Source of the DNA: Staphylococcus pettenkoferi
GTDB lineage: Bacteria; Bacillota; Bacilli; Staphylococcales; Staphylococcaceae
Direction: 5' to 3'
DNA: 64,000 nucleotides
NCBI RefSeq assembly: GCF_002902685.1
Contig: NZ_PPRN01000020.1
Location: 1-64,000 of the forward strand
In this document: positions 1-13,083 of the stretch, in pieces
Layout: each line of letters starts with the position of its first letter
Position numbering within the stretch: the first letter of the stretch is position 1
Made by a program: the position numbers and the translations under genes
The notes under the pieces: model-generated
Seen by the model: only the letters and a program-made list of their open reading frames with translations
Told to the model about the DNA's origin: nothing
Database searches by the model: none

Positions 1-257
1 CCTTATATAAACTATTACATTCACATACATAATTCAATATAATATTAGAATATGTCTAGTAATTTGAAATATCTATTTAATTTTAAATAAATATTTATAA
101 TACGACGTACTCGTCATATTTTGTATAAATTTTTAAATTTTGGTTAGCTTACAACGAACTTAATGAAAGTACATCATAGAGATGGATATCATAAAACGAA
201 TTTAAGAAATTAGATAAGATGGAGTATATAGAGGGGGGAACGATAAAAATTACCAAA
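1..257. other. AT-rich left edge without a recognisable gene
   Basis: Both strands are full of stops and I see no start codon with a usable ribosome site that opens a credible frame. The stretch is very AT-rich up to about 180. It is probably the intergenic region between sceD and a gene beyond the left edge. Confidence 0.6.
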
Positions 258-290
258 CTAAAAAAACTGGAAAGGCAAATGCCTTTCCAG
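258..290 (-). terminator. Rho-independent terminator of sceD
   Basis: An 11-bp perfect inverted repeat (CTGGAAAGGCA / TGCCTTTCCAG, 267-290) is followed on the minus strand by a T-rich run (plus-strand aaactaaaaaaa). It lies just past the sceD stop codon, so it should end that transcript. Confidence 0.8.
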
Positions 291-307
291 CGTTTCTTCA
301 ATAAATA

Positions 308-1006
308 TTATACAGTTTCAGCCCAGTGACTTGAACCTGCACCGCCGTTCCATACTTTGTGAGCTACTTGGTCTTGTACGTGTTCAGGTACTTTAGCTGG
401 AGAAACACCTTGGTATTGAGAAGGTGCTACGCTGTCCCATGTACTTTGTAAGAATTGGTATTTACCTGCTGCACCACTTGATGGGTTTACTGCAGTTGGG
501 TCACCGCCTGATTCACGTTGAACGATGCCTTCCATACCAGCTGGTGTACCAGCGCTTGAACCTTTAGATGAAGTTGATTGTTGTTTTGGTTGAGCTTGTG
601 TAGTTGATTCTTGTTTAGGTTGTTGAGTTTGAGCTGTTTGTGGAGCTTGTTGTTGTTTAGGTTGTTGTTGAGTTGAAACTTGTTGAGTGTTTACGTTACT
701 AGTAGTTGCTGCTTCTTCTTGAGTGTTGTCTTGTTGAGCAGCTTCACCGTATCCGTTCCAGCTCCAGCTCCAAGTTGAACCATTTGATTCGAAGTGGTAA
801 TGAGCACCATTGTAGTCAAAGTCATAGTTATATGAACCCTCTTGTACAGGGCTTTCGTTTAATTGTTGTGGATTGTTTTGAGCTAATTGAGCTAATTCAG
901 CTTTGTTTACTCCTTGTTCAGCTGCGTCTGCTGAGTGATGACCACCCGCTACGCCTGTTACTCCTAATCCTACTGCTACTGTTGAAGCAATTAATGTTTT
1001 TTTCAT
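308..1006 (-). CDS. sceD: Probable transglycosylase SceD (secreted cell-wall hydrolase)
   Basis: The 232-residue product is a secreted peptidoglycan hydrolase of the SceD/IsaA family, which cleaves glycan strands during growth. A signal peptide (positive start MKKT, hydrophobic core, Ala-rich cleavage site near residue 29) is followed by a Trp/Tyr/Asn-rich segment at about 45-75, a Gln/Thr-rich linker at about 85-150, and a C-terminal lysozyme-like domain from about 153. The motif VQRESGG puts the likely catalytic Glu at 165. The start was placed at 1006, not at the longer in-frame start at 1054, because an AGGAGG ribosome site sits just upstream and the signal peptide begins there. Two WalR-type boxes lie upstream, matching the known control of sceD by WalKR in S. 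aureus. Confidence 0.93.
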   Translation of the reverse strand: MKKTLIASTVAVGLGVTGVAGGHHSADAAEQGVNKAELAQLAQNNPQQLNESPVQEGSYNYDFDYNGAHYHFESNGSTWSWSWNGYGEAAQQDNTQEEAATTSNVNTQQVSTQQQPKQQQAPQTAQTQQPKQESTTQAQPKQQSTSSKGSSAGTPAGMEGIVQRESGGDPTAVNPSSGAAGKYQFLQSTWDSVAPSQYQGVSPAKVPEHVQDQVAHKVWNGGAGSSHWAETV

Positions 1007-1117
1007 TATCAAAAATCCTCCTATAAGGTAATTAGTTTTATGATCAATTTGCAAGTACTACTATAACATCCATATTTGCCTCGTAGGTTACAGTGAAATA
1101 AAAAAAACACGCACTTC

Positions 1118-1134
1118 TTTACAACATAATTACA
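1118..1134 (-). promoter_or_regulatory. WalR box 1 upstream of sceD
   Basis: Read on the minus strand the site is TGTAAT-TATGT-TGTAAA, a perfect match to the WalR consensus TGTWAH-N5-TGTWAH. It lies about 112 bp upstream of the sceD start codon. Binding is inferred from the motif alone. Confidence 0.65.
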
Positions 1135-1216
1135 TTAAATTCTTTTAAGATTAAAGTTAATTTAACTTAAATTCCTTTCATGACAGTTCTCATTTCTATA
1201 AATTTACGTATTACTA

Positions 1217-1233
1217 TGTAACATTCATGTAAT
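1217..1233 (+). promoter_or_regulatory. WalR box 2 upstream of sceD (opposite orientation)
   Basis: TGTAAC-ATTCA-TGTAAT matches TGTWAH-N5-TGTWAH exactly on the plus strand, about 210 bp upstream of sceD. It is centred 99 bp from box 1 and points the other way. Confidence 0.5.
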
Positions 1234-1317
1234 TTGTCTGATATTTCTTCACTAAAATAGCCTTGTATTTATGTATATTTGCGAGTTGTCAAAAGGAAAT
1301 TCAGCTAAATATTAAGC

Positions 1318-1358
1318 GGCTACTCTCTATTAATAGACAAGGTCAATAGAAAGTAGCC
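1318..1358 (-). terminator. Stem-loop downstream of the ssb-like gene
   Basis: The arms GGCTACTCTCTATT and AATAGAAAGTAGCC pair at 13 of 14 positions around a 13-nt loop, 48 nt past the ssb-like stop codon. The U tract that follows on the minus strand is poor, so termination may be weak. Confidence 0.5.
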
Positions 1359-1405
1359 ATATGAAAGTATAAATTTAGGAGAAATAGAAAGTTAGTTTGT
1401 GTTCG

Positions 1406-1828
1406 TTAAACAATTTCAATAATTTCGTCTGGATTGATAGTTAAGGGATCTGGATTATCAAATGGATTATATGATTCTATAGTTGAAGTGTGAGTTTGGA
1501 CTGTATGATCTGATTTGGGTGATGACATAAATTTAATATATTCGATATTGATCTCGGAAATGAAATGTGTCTGGCCTTCTTTATCGTATTTGCTTGAGTG
1601 TAATTGACCGGTTATGCCTACGAGAGAACCTTGCTTGAGGTAGTGTTCAATATTCTCAGCTAGTTTCCCAAAGGCTTTACAGAATAAAAAGTCAACGATG
1701 GGTTGATTGTTCTTATCACGATAATTGCGCTCCACTGCAACAGTGAAAGTCGCTCTCTTCCTCCCTTCCTTATCATAAATTTGAGGGTGTTTAGTAAGTC
1801 GCCCTACTACTGTAATATTGTTTAGCAT
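1406..1828 (-). CDS. Single-stranded DNA-binding protein, short paralogue
   Basis: The 140-residue product has an OB-fold single-strand-binding domain over about residues 1-105 (start MLNNITVVGRLTKHPQ; core motif FTVAVERNYRD), so it should coat single-stranded DNA as a tetramer. The tail ends DEIIEIV and lacks the canonical acidic DDDLPF-like tip by which the main SSB recruits partners. Bacillus SsbB, used in competence, is likewise a short paralogue, so a role in DNA uptake or recombination is possible but inferred. The ribosome site AAAGGAGGTGACAC is strong. It is transcribed divergently from ywpF, and the replication ssb should be elsewhere in the genome. Confidence 0.85.
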   Translation of the reverse strand: MLNNITVVGRLTKHPQIYDKEGRKRATFTVAVERNYRDKNNQPIVDFLFCKAFGKLAENIEHYLKQGSLVGITGQLHSSKYDKEGQTHFISEINIEYIKFMSSPKSDHTVQTHTSTIESYNPFDNPDPLTINPDEIIEIV

Positions 1829-1851
1829 GTGTCACCTCCTTTGGTAAGCTT

Positions 1852-1881
1852 ATCTTATGCTAAAGCTTAAGAGAGAGTCAA
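1852..1881 (-). promoter_or_regulatory. Candidate sigma-A promoter of the ssb-like gene
   Basis: On the minus strand TTGACT, an 18-nt spacer and TAAGAT give a reasonable -35/-10 pair. The start codon lies about 24 nt beyond the -10. Confidence 0.5.
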
Positions 1882-2020
1882 AGTGCAGTTTTAAAGATAA
1901 TCAAGCAATTCTCTCTAAAGTAATTGACGAAATTTGCGTGTTGCATTAATTTATAAGTTATAATGTATCTATAATGAAAAAAATCGTAGTATTTAAAATT
2001 TTTTAAATGGATGTGAGACG

Positions 2021-2461
2021 ATGAAGACTTTCAAAGCTGTACGGTTTCAAATCGTATCTGAACAAGGCGGTTTAACTGAATTTGAACTCGAAGACGGCGT
2101 CATTATTAATAAAGAGAATAGAGGAACAGGTTGGTTGCTTGAAATCGTCATCTCTGATGCACATTATGAAGCGATGAAGCAATATCAAGATGAGGGTCGT
2201 CTTCTTGATATTCGTGTAGTAATTACACGTCCATCTAACGACCCTGCACTCTTTGATGCAACGATTCAACGTATAACGAAACTAGACAAGACGATTTCCG
2301 TAGTCTTTGAATGTCATATCTATACGTTACGTCAAGTCTACGCTGAAAGCTTACTTGAGCAACTCATAGACGAAGGTTTATCCGGCGAAGAATTGAAGAA
2401 GACCTTTAATCGCATGATGAAATCGAAACCGAAACTTAAGGATGAGCGAGCGAATAAGTAA
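2021..2461 (+). CDS. YwpF-like family protein of unknown function
   Basis: The 146-residue soluble protein resembles the YwpF-like family known from bacilli and staphylococci, whose function is unknown. It starts MKTFKAVRFQIVSE, is mostly mixed beta/alpha, and ends in a Lys-rich tail (MMKSKPKLKDERANK). No catalytic motif, signal peptide or membrane segment is visible. The ribosome site is weak (GGATGTGAG). An ATG 10 nt upstream is excluded because it is followed at once by a stop. It is divergent from the ssb-like gene and convergent with fabZ, sharing a bidirectional terminator. Confidence 0.75.
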   Translation: MKTFKAVRFQIVSEQGGLTEFELEDGVIINKENRGTGWLLEIVISDAHYEAMKQYQDEGRLLDIRVVITRPSNDPALFDATIQRITKLDKTISVVFECHIYTLRQVYAESLLEQLIDEGLSGEELKKTFNRMMKSKPKLKDERANK

Positions 2462-2506
2462 CCGCACAATGATCTTTCCCTTAAATAGCCGTTCTCTCTA
2501 TACATT

Positions 2507-2550
2507 GAAAAAGCTCGTAGATGCATTTAACACATCTACGAGCTTTTTCT
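2507..2550. terminator. Bidirectional terminator between ywpF and fabZ
   Basis: A 16-bp stem (AAAAAGCTCGTAGATG and its complement) carries an A run on one side and a T run on the other, so it can end the convergent ywpF and fabZ transcripts. Confidence 0.88.
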
Positions 2551-2561
2551 TATTTCTTCTA

Positions 2562-3002
2562 TTATTGTGGGTCTTGCAATGCAAATGTGAGTTCACAACT
2601 ACATGCAAGCTCGCCATCTACTGTTGCTTTAGCTGAGCCTTTACCGATTGGCCCTTTCATTTTAGTAATTTCCACTTCAAGTCTTAAAGTATCGCCAGGC
2701 GTAACTTGACGTTTAAAGCGACATTTGTCAATTCCAGCGAATAAAGCAAGTTTACCTTTATTTGCTTCGTTATTTAAAAGTGCTACTGCACCCGTTTGTG
2801 CTAACGCCTCTGTAATTAAGACACCAGGCATAACCGCATATTCAGGGAAATGACCTTGGAAGAAAGGTTCATTACCTGAAACTTGTTTAATGCTCACACA
2901 GCGTTGACCTGCTTCGTACTCAACTACTCGATCGATGAGCAAGAAAGGTTGTCTATGTGGGATAATGTCTTTAATTTGATTGTAATCGAATATCGTTTCC
3001 AT
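2562..3002 (-). CDS. fabZ: 3-hydroxyacyl-ACP dehydratase FabZ
   Basis: FabZ removes water from 3-hydroxyacyl-ACP in each cycle of type II fatty-acid synthesis. The 146-residue hot-dog fold protein has the usual length. The catalytic His51 sits in FFQGHFP and Glu65 in [11 protein letters not shown]. It follows murA on the same strand by 48 bp with a good ribosome site (TTGGAGGC), so the two are probably co-transcribed, as in other staphylococci. That coupling joins membrane lipid and wall precursor supply. Confidence 0.96.
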   Translation of the reverse strand: METIFDYNQIKDIIPHRQPFLLIDRVVEYEAGQRCVSIKQVSGNEPFFQGHFPEYAVMPGVLITEALAQTGAVALLNNEANKGKLALFAGIDKCRFKRQVTPGDTLRLEVEITKMKGPIGKGSAKATVDGELACSCELTFALQDPQ

Positions 3003-3050
3003 AAATCTGCCTCCAATTTTAACTCAATCCATTTTACCTAGAACTGTCAT

Positions 3051-4316
3051 TTAATCATTCACACGTTGAATATCCGCGCCTAATGATTTCAACTTACCAT
3101 GTAAATCGACATAGCCACGGTCAAGATGTTTCAATTCAGTCACTTGCGTCGTTCCATCCGCAACGAGACCTGCGAGAATCAGTGCTGCTGCAGCTCTTAA
3201 ATCCGTCGCTTTCACTGTGGCACCTTGTAAGTGACTCTTGCCTTCAAGCTTAGCACTACGCCCTTCTACAGAGATATTGGCGTTCATGCGCTTGAATTCA
3301 CCTACGTGCATGAAACGGTTCTCAAAGACAGTTTCTGTAATTACTTTATGACCTTCTGCAGTTAAAAGCAAGGCCATCATTTGCGACTGCATATCTGTAG
3401 GGAATCCTGGATGTGGAAGTGTCTTGATATCCACTGGCTTGAGTTCGCCTTCAGCTGACACACGAATCGCATCATCTTGATAGTCTAGTTGAACGCCCAT
3501 CTCTTCAAGCTTGTAAACAAGACTCGTCATATGTTCTTTAATCGCACCTTTGACGAGAATATCACCACGTGTAATTGCACCAGCAATGAGTAATGTACCT
3601 GCTTCGATACGGTCTGGGATAATCGCGTGTTCTACACCATGTAACGCTTCAACACCATTGATTGTAATAGTATCCGTACCGGCGCCGACAACATTACCTC
3701 CCATTTCGTTGATGTAATTTGCTAAATCAACAATTTCAGGTTCGCGTGCTACGTTCTCAATCACAGTCTTACCTTGCGCTAATGACGCAGCCATCACAAT
3801 GTTCTGAGTCGCACCAACACTTGGGAAGTCTAAGTGAATTGTCGTACCTTTCAAACCATCTTTGGCATTGGCGTAGATAAATCCACCATCCATATGAATG
3901 TCAGCACCGAGTTCTTCAAATCCTTTGATATGTTGTTCAATTGGACGAGAACCAATCGCACAACCTCCCGGAAGTGCTACTTTCGCATGTCCAAGGCGTG
4001 CCAATAATGGTCCCATCACGAGTATGCTTGCACGCATTTTACTTACATATTCGTAGGGTGCTTCTTCGTTAAGTGTCTTCGTCGCATCCACTGTGACGCT
4101 TTCGCTGTCCTTGTCATAAGCAACTTCAGCGTTCAACGTTGAAATTACGTTGTTAATTGTTTCAACATCGCTGAGCGCTGGTACATTGCGCAAGATACTT
4201 TGTCCTTTACTAGCGAGAAGCGAAGCCGTTAACACGGGTAATACTGCGTTCTTTGCGCCAGAAACTTGCACCTCTCCTCTCAACGTGTTGCCACCATTAA
4301 TTACTATCTTATCCAT
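3051..4316 (-). CDS. murA: UDP-N-acetylglucosamine 1-carboxyvinyltransferase MurA
   Basis: MurA transfers enolpyruvate from PEP to UDP-GlcNAc, the first committed step of peptidoglycan synthesis. Lys22-Asn23 (SGAKNAV) and the active-site Cys119 ([11 protein letters not shown]), the residue alkylated by fosfomycin, are present. The 421-residue length is standard. The start at 4316 was chosen over an in-frame ATG 16 codons upstream because GTGGAGGATTTAAG directly precedes it and homologues begin MDKIV. A second copy, murZ, is at 25954. The 327-bp leader contains small hairpins. Confidence 0.96.
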   Translation of the reverse strand: MDKIVINGGNTLRGEVQVSGAKNAVLPVLTASLLASKGQSILRNVPALSDVETINNVISTLNAEVAYDKDSESVTVDATKTLNEEAPYEYVSKMRASILVMGPLLARLGHAKVALPGGCAIGSRPIEQHIKGFEELGADIHMDGGFIYANAKDGLKGTTIHLDFPSVGATQNIVMAASLAQGKTVIENVAREPEIVDLANYINEMGGNVVGAGTDTITINGVEALHGVEHAIIPDRIEAGTLLIAGAITRGDILVKGAIKEHMTSLVYKLEEMGVQLDYQDDAIRVSAEGELKPVDIKTLPHPGFPTDMQSQMMALLLTAEGHKVITETVFENRFMHVGEFKRMNANISVEGRSAKLEGKSHLQGATVKATDLRAAAALILAGLVADGTTQVTELKHLDRGYVDLHGKLKSLGADIQRVND

Positions 4317-4643
4317 CTTAAATCCTCCACTTAATTCCGATTCCACTGGGATAGTTGAAGTCATCGTAACGATGCTTCCTCTCCCCTCATTTCTATCCGA
4401 TAAAGAGTTATTTGATTTACTTTCTTTAACTGAGATGACGTCAGCTGACCTCAGTATTTCACTAAGTTCAGAAATCGTTCACAAGGGTTGACGACGTCAT
4501 CGCGTCATTGTAATGCATACCCTTTCTCAATTATTTATAACGTTGATGCCCTAGCCTTTCATACTTAAGGTTGAATGTTCTTCTTATAGTAAAATTAAGA
4601 AACAGTTGCAGTACAATAATAAAGTTGTTGACGTTTCATAGCA
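4317..4643. other. murA upstream region with small hairpins
   Basis: No gene is visible. Several short inverted repeats containing GACGTC cluster at about 4430-4506, for example ACTGAG/CTCAGT around a TGACGTCA palindrome. Further upstream is AT-rich sequence in which I could not fix a clear promoter. This may be a structured murA leader. Confidence 0.4.
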
Positions 4644-4877
4644 TCAATTCAATAAATATTTAATTTGTGTTGAATATTGAAGTAAGTCGACGATAAAGTT
4701 ACTTACTGCAGTACCCAATAATATCGCGAGAAATATCATGACGACCTGTACTTGGAGTGGATAGCCTTTTTTAAAAATCTGATCCAACCGCAATGAATGA
4801 ATCGCCCAATAAGCTACACAAATACAGACTACATGCAGTAGAATATGTATTATCGCGAATTGACTCAAAAAATTCAT
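4644..4877 (-). CDS. DUF1146 small membrane protein (YwzB family)
   Basis: This 77-residue protein has two hydrophobic segments at about 8-28 and 43-65, separated by a short basic loop (LRLDQIFKKGYP). It matches the DUF1146/YwzB family, whose gene normally lies between atpC and murA in Firmicutes. The function is unknown. The start is set by AAGGAG about 9 nt upstream. Here it is separated from atpC by two extra genes. Confidence 0.8.
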   Translation of the reverse strand: MNFLSQFAIIHILLHVVCICVAYWAIHSLRLDQIFKKGYPLQVQVVMIFLAILLGTAVSNFIVDLLQYSTQIKYLLN

Positions 4878-5063
4878 TTTTCAAGCTCCTTACTCTATTC
4901 GTTATCTATAATTGTACATGAAAGTACGTTGAAATGATACTTTCTAAGTTGATGGTCAGCAACCATTGATAAAAATTTTAAGAGCCACTTATAACGATAC
5001 TTACCTAAAGAAACTACCGAACAACTTGTGATTGCTCGGTAGTAAAGAGATTCATTTCAAATT

Positions 5064-5498
5064 TTACGCTTTATTGCCCATCGAAATAGAGATTCTGTTC
5101 CAAGTGTTGATTTGACCAATAATAAAGATTAAATCTGTATACTCTTCTTCGCTATAATATGCTCTTACTTTATCATAAAGATTGCCAGGTACTTTGCGTT
5201 CAGAAATTAAAGTAACAGATTCAGCTAGTTCTAACGCTGCTTTTTCTTTGTCACTATAGATATCTGTGTCATTCCAAGCGTTGAGTAGATAAATGCGTTT
5301 TTCATCTACACCTATTTTTCGTGCATCATCAGTGTGCATATTCAAGCAGAACGCACAGCCGTTAATTTGGGAGACTCTAATTTTAATTAATTCTTGTAAT
5401 TCTTTATCGATAGTGTTGTTTGCCAGTAATTTTTCCATTTCAAACATAATTTTTATATTATCAGGTCTCACTTTTTCGTAATTGATTCTGTTAGACAT
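5064..5498 (-). CDS. Carboxymuconolactone decarboxylase / AhpD-like protein
   Basis: The 144-residue protein has the AhpD-like fold with the redox motif CAFCLNMH (Cys48, Cys51, His55). That pattern is typical of alkylhydroperoxidase-type CMD proteins that reduce peroxides or act in thiol redox chemistry. The substrate cannot be read from sequence. It has AAGGAG 7-8 nt before the start and is divergent from the DUF488 gene. The gene sits between the atp operon and the DUF1146 gene, where S. aureus as I recall has none, so it may be a local acquisition. Confidence 0.85.
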   Translation of the reverse strand: MSNRINYEKVRPDNIKIMFEMEKLLANNTIDKELQELIKIRVSQINGCAFCLNMHTDDARKIGVDEKRIYLLNAWNDTDIYSDKEKAALELAESVTLISERKVPGNLYDKVRAYYSEEEYTDLIFIIGQINTWNRISISMGNKA

Positions 5499-5682
5499 TT
5501 CAACAACTCCTTTATTTCTATTTCTCTCTACTTAAATTATTAATCTGAATATGTATTTTCACAAAACTTTTGCTTATAAAGTTAATTTAATTATATCTAT
5601 TTTACAATCAGGGATTGCAGCCGTTAGCTTAAGAGCGTTTAAACCTGACGTTTCAGGTAATAATGATAGCGAGGTGATAAAT

Positions 5683-6042
5683 ATGGCAGTTAAAATTGCA
5701 CGTATCTATGATGCTAAAGAAGAGAAAGGCGTACGTGTGCTCACAGATCGAGTCTGGCCTCGAGGTGTATCGAAAGAAGATGCTAATTTAGATCATTGGC
5801 TTAAAGAAGTGGCACCAACGAGTGATTTGAGAAAATGGTTCAACCACGATCCACAATTATTTGGTGCTTTTAAAGAAAAATATGAGAAAGAGCTTAGAGA
5901 AAACGAGGATCAAAAAGAAGCATTTGAAGAATTGAAACAAATTGTTAAAGAAAGTAAGCAAGACGTCTTACTTCTCTTCGCTGCGAAAGATACTGAACAT
6001 AACCAAGCCGTAATCTTAAAAGATTTACTAGAAAATCAATAA
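5683..6042 (+). CDS. DUF488 family protein
   Basis: The 119-residue protein carries the DUF488 hallmarks RIYDAKEE near the start, VLTDRVWPRGVSKED, and WFNHDP further on. The family has no firmly established biochemical role. The start is MAVKIARI at 5683, preceded by GAGGTG; the frame stays open 44 codons further upstream but that part has no ribosome site. It ends at a bidirectional terminator facing atpC. It forms a divergent pair with the AhpD-like gene. Confidence 0.85.
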   Translation: MAVKIARIYDAKEEKGVRVLTDRVWPRGVSKEDANLDHWLKEVAPTSDLRKWFNHDPQLFGAFKEKYEKELRENEDQKEAFEELKQIVKESKQDVLLLFAAKDTEHNQAVILKDLLENQ

Positions 6043-6080
6043 TCCTTACGCATTGGTTAACAACTCAATAACGAGAAACC

Positions 6081-6116
6081 AAAAAAGAAGTTCCCATAAC
6101 AGGAACTTCTTTTTCT
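6081..6116. terminator. Bidirectional terminator between the DUF488 gene and atpC
   Basis: AAGAAGTTCC and GGAACTTCTT form a stem flanked by an A run and a T run, which suits termination of both convergent transcripts, including the whole atp operon. Confidence 0.88.
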
Positions 6117-6119
6117 ATA

Positions 6120-6524
6120 TTATTGCATGTTAGCGACACGAATTCTATTGTTCGCACGTTTCAAAGCACGTTTCGCTCTATAGATGTCGCTGTTATCATC
6201 TTCACTACTCAAATGAGATTCTGCTCTAGATTTTGCTAATTCAGCTCTAGCTACATCTATTTCAGTAGCAGGCTCTGCAGTTTGAACGATTATAGACAAT
6301 TTGTGTTGTCTAATTTCAACAAAGCCTTCACTTACTGCAATGTATTCTGAACCATTCGCAAAGTTTACTTTGACGTGGCCAATATTAAGTGCTGCAACTG
6401 TAGGTATATGTCCATGCATAACACCCATTTCACCAGCTGTTGTCTTTAAGACAGCAAGTTCAACATCTTCGCGTTCATAAACAGAACCATTAGGAGTGAC
6501 TATGTTTAGGCTTAATGCTTTCAT
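6120..6524 (-). CDS. atpC: ATP synthase epsilon subunit
   Basis: Epsilon is part of the central stalk of F1 and modulates ATP hydrolysis. The 134-residue protein has the N-terminal beta-sandwich (VTPNGSVYERED, VMHGHIPTVAAL) and the C-terminal helical hairpin (RAELAKSRAESHL). Two adjacent ATGs are possible; the second, 8 nt from AGGAGG, fits better than the first at 6527. It is the last gene of the operon, 20 bp after atpD. Confidence 0.95.
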   Translation of the reverse strand: MKALSLNIVTPNGSVYEREDVELAVLKTTAGEMGVMHGHIPTVAALNIGHVKVNFANGSEYIAVSEGFVEIRQHKLSIIVQTAEPATEIDVARAELAKSRAESHLSSEDDNSDIYRAKRALKRANNRIRVANMQ

Positions 6525-6544
6525 CATCCATACCTCCTAATATA

Positions 6545-7960
<1,416 letters not shown>

Positions 7961-7978
7961 TTATTCCTCCTTTAATTA

Positions 7979-8860
<882 letters not shown>

Positions 8861-8876
8861 TCATTCACAAAGTTAA

Positions 8877-10385
<1,509 letters not shown>

Positions 10386-10408
10386 CTATGTCACTCCTTC
10401 TTCGTTTA

Positions 10409-10948
10409 TTAATTCACTCTAGTAAATTGCTTTTCTAGCTTTCTTAGATCATTCTGTACACTTGCATCCATCACTTTAGTATTTACTTTCGCTCTAATAC
10501 CACCGATAAGAGAAGGATTAACATGATTAGTCACAATGAGATGATCTAAATTAGTTTGTTGTTTGATTACTTCAGAAAGACGTTCTATCTCTTCTTCTGA
10601 TAGTTGATATACAGACTCGATCTCTGCGAAGTCTTGGTTGTGATGCTCATTGTAAAGTGCTTGGAACACTTTGAATACGTCTGCTACATAGCTAAGATGA
10701 CGATTGTCAGCTAGTATGTAGAGCATATTCTCTATATAGTCGTTCACATCTTTGAATACATTTGTGACGAATCTACGTCTTTGATGCACATCTTTAGCAG
10801 GATCTTCGTCTAAATCTCTCAAAGCGTCGACATAAGATTCGACAGCTTGATCAATCGTAGCGAATTCTTCATAAATCGCTTCAAGCATATCTTTATCAAG
10901 GGCGACATCATAAAGGGCTTTGGCATATTTCTTTGCTACTTGTGCCAT
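10409..10948 (-). CDS. atpH: ATP synthase delta subunit
   Basis: Delta links the top of F1 to the peripheral b stalk. The 179-residue protein shows the family pattern AKKYAKALYDVA at the N terminus and LIGGIRAKVNTKVMDASV near the C terminus. Its start codon overlaps the atpF stop by one base, indicating translational coupling. Confidence 0.95.
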   Translation of the reverse strand: MAQVAKKYAKALYDVALDKDMLEAIYEEFATIDQAVESYVDALRDLDEDPAKDVHQRRRFVTNVFKDVNDYIENMLYILADNRHLSYVADVFKVFQALYNEHHNQDFAEIESVYQLSEEEIERLSEVIKQQTNLDHLIVTNHVNPSLIGGIRAKVNTKVMDASVQNDLRKLEKQFTRVN

Positions 10949-11469
10949 TATTTATCCCCTGCCTCTTTGATATACTTTTCAACTAAAGCTTTCTGATCTT
11001 GTTCAGAAATTTCTTTTTGAAGAACTTTAGACGCAATCAGAACTGAAAGCTCTGATACTTGATTATTAATATCTGCTAAAGCACGCTCTTTTTCACTATT
11101 GATTTCATTTTGTGCTGTTTCAATCATACCGTTTGCACGCACGTTCGCTTCATGAATAATTTCTTCATGTTGTTGACGTGCTTGGACTTTAGCGTCCTCA
11201 ATAATACGATGTACTTCTTCTTGAGTTTCTTTAAGCGTTTGTTGGTTTCTTTCTTCTAACTCTTGTGCGCGAGCTTTTGCTTGTTCTGCATCGTCGATAT
11301 CTTTGTTGATATCACGTTCACGTTGATCCATTACTTCTTTTAATGGTCCCCAAGCAAATTTCTTCAGTAAGGCAAGTAAGATTGCGAACGTAATTAACGT
11401 TACAATAATAGTACCCCACTGAGGGACGTGCGCCGCACCGAGTACGAAACTGTTTGTAGTCGCAGTCAC
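10948..11469 (-). CDS. atpF: ATP synthase b subunit
   Basis: Subunit b forms the peripheral stalk. One N-terminal membrane helix (about 18-38, [17 protein letters not shown]) leads into a long charged coiled coil (about 50-140), ending KYIKEAGDK as in S. aureus. The start is GTG at 11469, giving 173 residues beginning with the conserved (V)[12 protein letters not shown]. The ribosome site AAAGGAG is 12 nt away, longer than usual, and no better start was found. Confidence 0.94.
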   Translation of the reverse strand: MTATTNSFVLGAAHVPQWGTIIVTLITFAILLALLKKFAWGPLKEVMDQRERDINKDIDDAEQAKARAQELEERNQQTLKETQEEVHRIIEDAKVQARQQHEEIIHEANVRANGMIETAQNEINSEKERALADINNQVSELSVLIASKVLQKEISEQDQKALVEKYIKEAGDK

Positions 11470-11564
11470 TTCCTCAGTACACTCCTTTCATTCATAATAG
11501 CGTAATGCTTGTAAACAAAAATGAATGGCGAAAGTCGGCTGACTTCGCCTTTAATTGACTGTAA

Positions 11565-11795
<231 letters not shown>

Positions 11796-11820
11796 TTATA
11801 AATAAGTAATAAGTTAAATA

Positions 11821-12923
<1,103 letters not shown>

Positions 12924-13083
12924 ATTATGAGCCTCATTTCTCTCGAAAAGTCCGCATTGAAAACCGTTCCACTCACATAGTTTTAATAATAATATAGGGG
13001 GAAATATGTGTCAATTCCATTAGAATTTTTCTCTTAAAAACACCTAAAAAATTCATGATTTTGTCACATTTCCCGCCATATTA

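Noticed and set aside
706-1026. Plus-strand frame opposite sceD rich in Leu/Ser codons
   Set aside because: It is the mirror of the Gln-rich linker of SceD on the other strand; no ribosome site and biased composition.
4317-4364. Sixteen-residue upstream extension of MurA starting at an ATG at 4364
   Set aside because: Homologues begin MDKIV and the stronger GGAGG site directly precedes the inner ATG.
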